This document shows, in pieces, positions 32,896-42,370 of a stretch of 64,000 nt of DNA. How positions within the stretch are numbered: position 1 is the stretch's first letter; each line of letters opens with the position of its first letter. A model generated the notes under the pieces. The model saw only the letters and a list, made by a program, of their open reading frames with translations, had not been told where the DNA came from and ran no database searches. The stretch covers positions 29,299,764-29,363,763 of the forward strand of contig NC_088306.1 in the NCBI RefSeq assembly GCF_032854445.1, given 5' to 3'. The DNA comes from Liolophura sinensis. Taxonomy: Eukaryota > Mollusca > Polyplacophora > Chitonida > Chitonidae. The position numbers and the translations under genes were made by a program.

Positions 32896-33050
32896 GGACG
32901 AGTTCATTCGCCGAGCATAACAATTAAATAAACACAATGTACTCCAGACAGGGTCACAACAATAGCTTAAGCTGGCAGAAATAAATAATGACAGGTACAA
33001 TAACCAAATATAGAAGTTCAATTTGAGTTTTTGTAAAAATGACTTTCTGT

Positions 33051-33250
33051 TTAGCGTCCATCCCTTTGAGTAGAATTAGACCCTGACGTTGACCACGGCT
33101 CAACGCGGGTCACCAGACGAAAACATCGACAACAGAAAATCGTATACAAAATTTTCTTCAATCCAGATCTAAATGAGAGATAAATAGCGGAGTATATGAT
33201 GACATTGACGAAGCAGTTGCTGTTTGCTATCCACATCAGAGTAAAAAAAA
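33051..33250 (-). pseudogene. GPCR 3' fragment (TM7 and tail)
   Basis: Only the end of a receptor remains: TM7 (TLMWIANSNCFVNVIIYS) and the tail (FRSGLKKILYTIFCC … TQRDGR, then TAA). It is almost identical to the end of the intact GPCR at 39470, with a few changes such as SAIYLSF for SAIYPSF. Sequence upstream of TM7 is unrelated, so TM1-TM6 were lost. The 3' flank from 32655 to 33050 also matches 38818-39200, so this was once part of a larger duplicated block. Confidence 0.9.
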
Positions 33251-33309
33251 AAGGATCAAAATGTACGAATGCGTAATTAGCTCTCTGTAACAATGACCCC
33301 TTCTACTAA

Positions 33310-33845
33310 AATGGCCTTTCTGAACCCCAAACTCCTGTTGAAGATTACATATATGCGTTCGAAAAGTGTACTAGAATCTTCCGATCTCAATAGATATATA
33401 AGCGTGTTTACAACAATTCACAGTTGACAGCAGAAATGACTACCTTTTTACAATAGGCCTACTCTAAAAGCATTTATATATATATTGACAAGAAATATCC
33501 AGAGAGATCACCGATCACTCTAACACAGACACTGTACACCGCCCCGAATCTGGCTCAAACACAGAAACTGTACATAGCCCCAAACTGAGTTCAAACACAG
33601 AAACTGTATATAGTCCCAAAGAAAGGCCAAACAGAAACTGTTCACAGCCCTAAACCTTGGCCAAACACAGAAACTACAAGCAGCCCCTAAATTTAGGTCA
33701 AACAGAAACTGTTCACAGCCCCAAACCTAGGTCAAACACAAAAACTGTTCACAGCCCTAAACCTAGGCCAAACACAGAAACTGTAAGCAGCCCTCAAATT
33801 TAGGTCAAACAGAAATTGTTTACAGCCCTAAATCTAGGTCAAACA
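33310..33845 (+). repeat. Minisatellite-bearing module M6, copy 2
   Basis: The leader (CCAAACTCCTGTTGAAGATT, CTAGAATCTTCCGATCTC, AATTCACAGTTGACAGCAG, ATATATATTGACAAGAAATA) is followed from about 33535 by nine units of about 35 bp (GTCAAACACAGAAACTGT … CAGCCCCAAA). Confidence 0.8.
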
Positions 33846-34033
33846 ACTCAAAACATTATGTGACGTTCTGATAGTACCTTTCTAAACTTCGAATACTCGA
33901 TGCATTCCTGGTAGTTTTTGTATGTATAAAAAAAATGTATTTATAGTAAACAGGTAATTTAATTTTAATTTAAATCAGTTCAATAAACGTGTTTAAAACT
34001 CATGTCAAATTTAATGGTTTAATATTTGATTTC

Positions 34034-34035
<2 letters not shown>

Positions 34036-34068
<33 letters not shown>
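34036..34068. repeat. (TA)n microsatellite
   Basis: About 16 TA dinucleotides. Confidence 0.95.
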
Positions 34069-34069
<1 letters not shown>

Positions 34070-34320
34070 ATTTTACGTAAATTTGTGTTTTTTGACATAT
34101 GGAATTTTGGAGGGAAAAGATCCTCAGTTAAGTTATGATTGTACAATATACAGTAACATGTCGAGCAAGTGGATAATGCATAAGAAATGCTCTGTAAGGA
34201 CTAGCTTCTGTTCAGTATTATTCTTTTCCAGGTAAGAGAAGGTACAACCCCGGAGAGATGTGTGTGGCTATCTGTAATTATTTTTGTATCTCTTGACATG
34301 TATTAATATTAATTTCTCCG

Positions 34321-34470
34321 TACATGGAAGGTCTTCCAGAAACCTGCGGATGGTTGTGGGTTCTCACCAGGCTCTGCCCGGTTTCCTCCTACCATAATGC
34401 TTGCCGCCGTCGTATAAGTGAAATATTCTTGAGTTCGGGGTAAAACACCAGTCAAATAAATAGATAAATA
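34321..34470 (+). repeat. SINE family A, 3' part
   Basis: GGTCTTCCAGAAACCTGCGG, CTCTGCCCGGTTTCCTCCTA, CCGTCGTATAAGTGAAATAT and GTAAAACACCAGTCAAATAA, with an AAATAGATAAATA tail. Confidence 0.93.
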
Positions 34471-34689
34471 TTAATTTCCATTATTGTGTATCCCACTGCT
34501 GACCACATAATTTTATTTCCGCATCTCATTCCATGTTTATATTCGTAGACGACAAGTATACGTTGCCTGGTAAATCTTTTTGTCAGGTGTATTAATGGTT
34601 AGTATTGATGGTAATAGCCACACTGTGGATCTCGAGCAATTACCCTTTATAGTACTGGTACTGCAACTATCGACTCTAAAATCAATCAC

Positions 34690-37600
34690 GCAGTCCATTC
34701 TGATGAATTGATAAACTTATCATTTAACCCTACAGAACTCAACGATTTAGAAAATAACCATTATACCACAGTTTATACACCCGATGAAATTATGCACTGT
34801 CAAAGTTTACCTAACCACTAGGCTCTGTTACTTACTTCTCAGAAAATACTTTTAACTCTCATCCGTCTACACTGTCAGGTGAACACCATCTTCCACGCAC
34901 GTAGTCTGAAAATGCACTTCACTAAAATCACAAGCACAGAAGCCAATCTTCGAACGAAATTTTCTGTGATAGTGATAAATGAAAGCTGGTTTGATCTTTC
35001 TACTGAAGGACTGTCTGATGTGGAAGGATACAGATCAGTAACTTATGTCAGGGAAAGTAAAACAAGGCTGTGGATTAATTCTTTACATCAATAATCATTT
35101 TACACATTTTAATGTTCGTGAAGATTTAGGGAAATCTGAAGAAGATATTGAACCATTATTCACTGAATTCAAAGATGGACCCCACTCTAATGTCAGCGGT
35201 GTTATATACAGGCCTGGACATCACTTGAACCAGTTTAATATCAACATAAATTCAATCTTAGTAATAATGAGGCTTGATAAGAAGCGTTTCATTATCATTG
35301 GAGATTTTGACATGGACTTACTGAAGACTGATAACCATGGTGGTTCAAAAACATTTCTAGAAACTATGATGTCACACTGTCGTTTTTCAGTAATAACAAA
35401 ACCCATGCGGGTAACTTCTACGACTGCTAGTCATATTGATAACATATTTCACGTTGCATTAATTTCGACTTATTCAGCTCCAGTTTGGACTCTAGCATCT
35501 TTCCACAAAGTTTCATACGATCAAAAAATGAATTTCAAACAACAGATTGTAAATACTGTCTGGAACCTGTCTAACGTTACCAAGGCTGAGTAAGCATTCA
35601 CTATGTTCTCTGATAAATTTAACTTCATCTGTATTACTGTCTATGAAGGAAAAAAGTAAGTTATACCGTCTTTACTTAAAGTATAAAAGTGGGGGTCGTA
35701 GAAAGGCAATATGACAATTACTGAAATAAGTTAAAACATGTTCTTAGAACTGCAAAGAAAATATTATGAGGAAACATTCACTTTGTGTATTAATAATATG
35801 AAAGCTACATGGAAACTGTTAAATGAGTTCATGTAGAAAAAAAAGCTAGCACTTTGTCTGACGCATTTCTGTTTCAGCTGAATTTGAATCTCCTAACCCT
35901 CTATCAAATAAATACTATAAAATGTCTTGCCTTCACCCGTTATACATGAATTTTCTTTCGGAATTTGTTCTCCAGCTGATATCATTAAAATTATTGGCAA
36001 TCTTAAAAATGCTTCCTCACGTATTGATGGAATACGAATATCTATTGTAGAAATCGTCGCTAATTCTGTCTGTAAACCTTCGAATTACACAACAAATTTG
36101 TATTTCACTCAGACACAATGAAAACTGCCCTACTAACACCGACACATAAATCGGCTAATAAACATGTGTTTACCAATTATCGTCCCATATCAGTTCTTTC
36201 ATGCTTTTGTAAAATTTATGAAAAAGTAGCTGGAAGAAAAATATCTTCCTTTGTTGAGAATCATGAATTAATTTCTTCCAGTCAGTATGGATTGAGGGCA
36301 AACATCTCAACCTCTATGGCTGTTTTGTCTTTACATGAAAAACTTGTTCAAGCGAAATAATTTTTAAGAAGTCATCATTCTAATACTCTTCGACTTGTCT
36401 AAAACTTTGGATACAGTTAGCCCTGGAATTCTGTTATCTAAACTGTATTGTTATGGGTTTAGAGAGGCATAACAAATGCGTGGTTTAGCAGTTATCTGAA
36501 AGATAGATCACAATGTCTTCGTTACAATAATACATTATCTACATGTACTTGTGGTGAAGTAAAATGCAGAGTACCGCAGGGATCTATTTCGGGCCCAATT
36601 TTGTTCTTACTTGATACAAATGATATCGATGAAAGCTCCAGTCTTTTAGATTTCCTTCTTTCTGCTGATGATACAAGCACAGTCCTTACTGGCTGTGCCA
36701 GAGTTACCTTAGTTGATCTGACATCTTTTAAACTGGCCAAACTTTTTGAATGGCTCTGTTGTAACCATTTTTCCAGTAACGTAGGTATAACTAAATTTAT
36801 GATAATTAGTACTAATAAAAAGACTGTCAAAAGTCTATCTCTTAATATTAATGGCGTTAATGTTGACAAAGTTGACTAGTATAAATTTCAAGGAGTTTAC
36901 TTTAATAGTAAGCTACACTGGAAATCTCACATAAATGAATTATCTAAGAAAATAGGTAGAGGCCTTGGCGTCATGAATAATATTGAATCTTGTCTGAATA
37001 AAAAAAAACATTGACTGTTTTGCATTATTCTCTTATATTCCCATACCTGTCATCTTGCAACATCGTATGGGTAACAAAATCTACAAATACTAACGCTCCT
37101 CAGGATGAATACTGACCAAACCCTGTTTTTAGTGCATGACCACTGGCATCATTCATTTTCACTGCCCATTCACTGCCCGAAACTTTTTTACCATGCTCTC
37201 TGATATCCGTAAATACAATACTAGAAATGATAGTATACATCTTTATTGTCCTTTCTACTCATCAAAATTATCTTTTCATTCTGCTAGAACAAAAGGTCAC
37301 CGTGTTTGGAAAAGTCTTCCTCTTAACCTTAAAAATATAAATTCTATTTCTTTATAGATTCAAAGTAAATCTATAATTGGTGAATTAAAGCTTGTCAAAT
37401 TCAATAAAAAATATTTACCTTTAATTTTTAAGTGGTATATTAATATGATTGTGAGACTTTACAACATTTTGTTGTATTTCATCTTGCCATCAAACACCAT
37501 ATTTAACTAGTGGTGCGTTTAGTTTCACCTTGATATGTTTTGTTATGTCAATTTTCCTTACAGATCATTTCAATAAATAATTTTTTAAAAATGTATCAAT

Positions 37601-37735
37601 GGGATAAAGCTAGCCTCCTTGAGGCTTTAAACACGTCTTATCTTATACATTCAATTTGTACACATATTTGAATATACAGAATCAGAATGCATCTGAATCA
37701 TATTGTTATATATTTTGGTGAAATAAATAATATGA
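34690..37735 (+). mobile_element. CR1/Jockey-type LINE, degenerate
   Basis: The endonuclease domain (34879-35593, frame change near 35060) has VIVINESWFD, VSGVIYRPGHHLNQF and IIGDFDMDLLK. The reverse transcriptase (about 35930-36900, several frames) has TPTHKSANKHVFTNYRPIS, DLSKTLDTVSPGILLSKLYC, then VPQGSISGPILFL. The catalytic region reads SADD where FADD is expected. The C-terminal part has CPFYSSKLSFHSARTKGHR near 37240. A 3' non-coding tail holds a small hairpin, AGCCTC-CTT-GAGGCT, at 37612-37626 and ends GAAATAAATAATATGAAA. Multiple frameshifts make it inactive. The left boundary is unclear, and no RNase H domain was seen. Confidence 0.87.
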
Positions 37736-37737
37736 AA

Positions 37738-38795
37738 AACACAGAAACTGTAAACAGCCCCAAATGTAGTCAAACACAGAAACTGTAAACAGCCCCAAAT
37801 CTAGTCAAACACAGAAACTGTACACAGCCCCAAATCTAGTCAAACACAGAAACTGTACACAGCCCCAAATCTAGTCCAACCCAGAAACTGTAAACAGCCT
37901 CAAATCTAGTCAAACACAGAAACTGTAAACAGCCCCAAATCTAGTCAAACACAGAAACTGTACACAGCCCCAAATCTAGTCAAACACAGAAACTGTACAC
38001 AGCCCCAAATCTAGTCCAACCCAGAAACTGTAAACAGCCTCAAATCTAGTCAAACACAGAAACTGCACACAGCCCCAAATCTAGTCAAACACAGAAACTG
38101 CACACAGCCCAAATCTAGTCAAATACACAAACTGTACACAGCATTAAATCTAGTCAAACACAAAAGGTGTAAACAGCCTCAAATTTAGTCAAACGCAGGA
38201 ACTGTACACAGCCCCAAATCTAGTCAAACACAGAAACTGTAAACAGCCCCAAATCTAGTCAAACACAGAAACTGTACACAGCCCCAAATCTAGTCAAACA
38301 CAGAAACTGCACACAGCCCCAAATCTAGTCAAATACACAAACTGTACACAGTATTAAATCTAGTCAAACACAAAAGGTGTAAACAGCCTCAAATTTAGTC
38401 AAACACAGGAACTGTACACAGTCCCAAATCTAGTCAAACACAGAAACTGTAAACAGCCCCAAATCTAGTCAAACACAGAAACTGTAAACAGCCCCAAATC
38501 TTGTCAAACACAGAAACTGTAAACAGCCCCAAATCTAGTCAAACACAGAAACTGTACACAGCCCCAAATCTAGTCAAACACAGAAACTGTACACAGCCCC
38601 AAATCTAGTCAAACACAGAAACTGCACACAGCCCAAATCTAGTAAAATACACAAGCTGTACACAGCCTTAAATCTAGTCAAACACAAAAAGTGTAAACAG
38701 CCTGAAATTTAGTCAAACACAGGAACTGTACACAGTCCCAAGTCTAGTCAAACACAGAAACTGTACACAGCCCCAAATCTAGTCAAATACAAAAC
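37738..38795 (+). repeat. 35-bp minisatellite (M6 array), about 30 copies
   Basis: The unit is TCTAGTCAAACACAGAAACT plus GTACACAGCCCCAAA, about 35 bp. Longer motifs such as AATACACAAACTGTACACAG followed by a CACAAAAGGTGTAAACAGCC unit recur near 38126, 38333 and 38646, showing block duplication. It belongs to the same family as the arrays at 33535-33845 and 58285-58460. The LINE at 34.7-37.7 kb lies directly to its left. Confidence 0.95.
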
Positions 38796-38817
38796 CGTTT
38801 AGTCTTAATCTGGACAA

Positions 38818-39060
38818 ACCGCTTCGTTGACCTACAAGGAAACAGGACTAGTTGGGCCGGTGTCAGTAAAATGTGACAGGGTGGGTGTCATCTGCATGAT
38901 ACTTCAGTGCGAGGCAGCACATTGACGACATACACACGCCACGCCACAAGAAGACACAGTATGTGTACTCGCACTTCATGATTTCTCATCACAGCATGAC
39001 TAAAAAGATCGACGTAAAACCCCAAGCATGCCTACACACGTTCAATCAGGACGAATTCAT
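38818..39060 (+). repeat. SINE family B copy, head missing
   Basis: AAGGAAACAGGACTAGTTGG, CATCTGCATGATACTTCAG, ACGCCACAAGAAGACACAG and GTAAAACCCCAAGCATGCC match family B. It is the counterpart of the copy at 32655 in the duplicated GPCR 3' flank. Confidence 0.8.
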
Positions 39061-39204
39061 TCGCCGAGCATAACAATTAAATAAACACAGTGTACTCCAG
39101 ATATAGTCACAACAATAGCTTAAACTGGTGGAAATAAATAATGGCAGGTACAATTACCAAATACAAAGGTTCAATTAGACGTTTGCGTAAAAATGATAAT
39201 CAGC

Positions 39205-39486
39205 TTAGTGTCCATCACTTAGATATTTTTCTATTTAGTGTCTATCCCTTTGATGTTCTTCTGCTTAGTGTCCATCCCTTAGATGTTTTTCTGTTTAGTG
39301 TCCATCCCTTAGATGTTTTTCTGTTTAGTGTCCATCACTTAGATGTTCTTCTATTTAGTGTCCATCCCTTAAATGGGTTTTTGTTTAGTGTCCATCCCTT
39401 AGATGTTCTTTAGTGTCCATCCCTTAGATGTTCTTCTGCTTAGTGTCAAACTCTTGGATATTTTCCTGTTTAGTGTCTATCCCTTT
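39205..39486 (-). repeat. 30-bp minisatellite overlapping a GPCR stop codon
   Basis: Ten occurrences of TTAGTGTC/TCCATCCCTTAGATGTT with a period of about 30 bp (one short unit near 39411). The rightmost unit contains, on the minus strand, the last codons and TAA stop of the GPCR at 39470-40519 (AGGGATAGACACTAA). The paralogous fragment at 33051 has just one unit. Confidence 0.92.
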
Positions 39487-40519
39487 GTGTAGAATTAGAC
39501 CCTGACGTTGACCACGGCTCAACGCGGGTCCTCGGACGAAAACATCCGCAACAGAAAATCGCATACAAAATTTTCTTTAATCCAGATCTAAATGAGGGAT
39601 AAATGGCAGAGTATATGATGACATTGACGAAGCAGTTGCTGTTTGCTATCCACATCAGAGTAAAAAGCAGCCAATCCGGAAATCCACTGCCAAGTTCAAA
39701 AATTTCGAGAAAAAAAATTGTAGAATACGGTCCCCATGTCATAAAATAACAACCTGTGGTTACAATCAGAAGTCGGACGGCTTTCTTTTCACGATATCTC
39801 GAGGCCCGTTGTCTAAAGCCTGTTTCTGTCATGGCCGGCACACCTGTGCCAGTGTTTGCTGATGTCGCTTGCCTAAGGGCTCTCGTAATAGATATTGTAG
39901 TGAAAATGATAACCACTCCGCTCAGCACAGAAACCAGGCAGCCCGTTAAGATGCATAGCCATTTGGTTTTACAATGCATACCACACAGTCCAATTTCCCG
40001 TTGAAACAGGTAGTACAAGAATTTGGCTTCGGTTAAGACTGGTGTAAGGAACAGCGTTGTACCCAAAATCCACAACGAGCACACAATCAACAGAGACCTT
40101 TGCGGTGTCAGTTTACGCTTGTACAACAGTGGATAACGCGTGGCGATGTGACGTTCAATTCCAATGACACCAACACTCCAAATAGACACCGCGGTGCATG
40201 TCCCGTGCACAACACCGCTCATCTGACACCATATGGCGCTGTATGGCCACGTGCTTGTAATCATGGGACCGACGGCCGGAAGGCAAGCGATCAGCCCCGA
40301 GCAAAAATCTGCTGCTGTCAAGTTCGTTAGAAAAACATTGGTCACAGGGGATATGTGTTTAGTCGTTTTCAGAATAACGAAATTAAGTAAATTGCTTGAA
40401 ATAATCGTCACAGATACAAAAAGCACCACAGAGGACCGTATCGCAGTTTCCGTCGTGGTGTACATATCAGCGTGTGTTGTGTTGTCTTTGTATGCGGATA
40501 CGTTGGAGGTAAGGTCCAT
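39470..40519 (-). CDS. Rhodopsin-type GPCR, intact, intronless
   Basis: The protein has 349 residues and the same seven-helix plan as the gene at 23953. The N terminus has NVS (6) and NTT (13). TM1 is about 27-51, TM2 has TAADF with Asp71, Cys98 precedes TM3, and the TM3 end reads ERH (122-124), a further change from DRY/ERY. TM4 is about 142-161 and TM5 about 187-212. TM6 carries TWGP (261-264) and TM7 carries NVIIY (299-303). The tail has FCCGC (322-326) and ends SNSTQRDRH. It is closest to the receptor at 63234, sharing LTAADF, SAIWCQM, ATRYPLLY and ILTGCLV. Its stop codon lies in a 30-bp minisatellite unit. The ligand is unknown. Confidence 0.92.
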   Translation of the reverse strand: MDLTSNVSAYKDNTTHADMYTTTETAIRSSVVLFVSVTIISSNLLNFVILKTTKHISPVTNVFLTNLTAADFCSGLIACLPAVGPMITSTWPYSAIWCQMSGVVHGTCTAVSIWSVGVIGIERHIATRYPLLYKRKLTPQRSLLIVCSLWILGTTLFLTPVLTEAKFLYYLFQREIGLCGMHCKTKWLCILTGCLVSVLSGVVIIFTTISITRALRQATSANTGTGVPAMTETGFRQRASRYREKKAVRLLIVTTGCYFMTWGPYSTIFFLEIFELGSGFPDWLLFTLMWIANSNCFVNVIIYSAIYPSFRSGLKKILYAIFCCGCFRPRTRVEPWSTSGSNSTQRDRH

Positions 40520-41790
40520 TTTTTTAACTTTATTTTAAATAGCACCGGTCAGTAACTTAAGAAAGTGTCAGGAATGCAAAACTTTACAGCCCAGAATATT
40601 GTGATCAAACTGAAAAATATACAAATCAGGTGTGATTTCGCCACACAAAGCTCTTGCACACGAACGCCCTCTACCTGTATGCCGTAAATCTTTTATACCT
40701 CAAACCTCGTTTCAAGTCTCGTCTTTGTTGCCGTTTCATAGTAATTTTTAAATATGAATCGAATTTCATTGAAACTGTTTTCGCAGTTTTATTCACTTTG
40801 GGAGCTCCACAATGCCGATGGCTAAGGACAGAAAGGACTCCACTTCAGCGATGCTAAAAGGAACAAAAAGTCCAAAACCTCGTTGTTTTGATCACATTTG
40901 AGGTGATGTGTTGGGGTACATAGATAAGCTCGATGCGTTGATATCCCAATCTAAACAGATGAATTAATCGCCTTAGAGTGCCGTCTCTTTTTGCAAGTTA
41001 AACACGTGGTAATGGACTCACTCTTGATTTTGTATGATTGACAACACTTTCCAGGCAGCTCCGATTCTGTCCAGAAAAATAACCCGAACGATTTCTGGCG
41101 TCAGTTTCACTCCTTGGCATGTGTAGTTACGCTCAATTCATCAATAAAATTACCTATCCTGTTCAGTTTGTTGACGAAACAAGACGTCTGTTTTTCTTCC
41201 TGTTTGTTTTTTCTTTCAGTGCCACACGACTGGCAGAATCGACGCTCCAGTTTTGTTCACAAAACAACCGTGAATTTAATATACACCTTGTCCATACATG
41301 GTCCAGAGTTTTAAGCTGCCACATATATGCAAAGCACGCATCACACTGTTTATCTTCCGAATGTCAACTTGCTTTCTGCCAAAGACAGGCAAATCTTCCG
41401 AAAAACTTGTTAGGATAAAAGGGTAAAAGTTGAAGACACGTGTATACCTGCCATGTCTACTTGTAATAGATATCGCTGAAGCTTTACATCCGTTTCTTTG
41501 ACATTTCTCCAGGCCTAAATAATTACCCATGAGACCCACGATAATGGTAATTGACACTAATTTGGAGATCAAATGACAAATCTCGTAGAAAAACATTCCT
41601 CTTGACCCCCCACACCCGTACATCATCAAGTACATAGTAGCCACATATTAACATGTGAATTTCCACGTCCATCATGCTTTTCCTGGATACCTAAGATGCT
41701 TTGATCACTTCTAAGATAGGCTAGAATCAAACGTCTCATTAATTTAGCCACACAAGAAGTTTTTTCTTTCCCCATATCAGCTGCTTGGCT
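40520..41790 (-). other. GPCR upstream block shared with 62.1-63.2 kb
   Basis: Read on the minus strand, this 1.2-kb flank matches the + strand flank of the receptor at 63234. Shared strings are TTCTTGAGTT/TTCTTAAGTT near the start codon, AGAATCGGAG, GATCAAAGCATCTT and CACGTGTTAATATG/CACATGTTAATATG. A frame within it (41276-41644) reads YEICHLISKLVSITIIVGL and FSEDLPVFGRKQVDIRKINS. The counterpart reads CDICHLTSKLVSATNIVGL and FEEDLPVFGRNTLDVREMKS. It may be an old exon, a decayed gene carried by the duplication, or 5' untranslated sequence. I do not recognise it. Confidence 0.55.
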
Positions 41791-42134
41791 TTTCGATGAG
41801 GGAAGTACAAGGATTAGACTTATAAAATTAACTGTATTCTATTACCAGACCCTTCGGTGAATTAGCAAGCAGAAAAAAGCCCGCAGTTTGAAAGGAATGG
41901 ATATGGGTTTGACTTGGGTTCAATGACCTCTTCAATCAGGCTGGCCTATGATTTGAAGTAGAAATACTCACGGTCTATATTGTAAAAGCCGACTTACAGG
42001 TCAGATAACACAAAAAGACAGCAATCTAAGGTTATAAAAATAGTATACATGTATGTCATATAAAAAGGGTGATCTTGTCTTCAAAATCGTCGCTACTTTG
42101 GTTTTGCTCTCTATGCTATAATATAATTAAAGAC

Positions 42135-42240
42135 GTACAGTATAGAGTAAAAACAAAGCAACCGTCAAAGTGTGACAGCTGGCAAATGATCATACGTAAC
42201 CGGTGAAATACGAGCTGTTGTGAGTATAAGTCTAATACTG
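42135..42240 (+). repeat. Interspersed repeat D copy
   Basis: GTGACAGCTGGCAAATGATC, ATACGTAACCGGTGAAATAC and a worn left end. A reversed repeat E follows at 42280-42370. Confidence 0.65.
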
Positions 42241-42370
42241 TATTTCTGCATCAACCACGATTCTCCTGGTGAACTAGGCATCTCCGAGGCCTGGCCCCCT
42301 TGCAATGTTCAATATCCTTGTATATTAAACGTGATGATAAAAACACGTTTAAGTAATTCTAGCGTCTGAC

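Noticed and set aside
39141-39413. 90-codon plus frame (LFSVHPLDVF repeats)
   Set aside because: It is the 30-bp minisatellite next to the GPCR stop codon, with no other support.
39756-40538. Plus-strand frames over the GPCR genes (also at 24.15-25.04 and 49.37-50.16 kb)
   Set aside because: They are antisense to intact receptor genes and repeat between paralogues only because the genes do.
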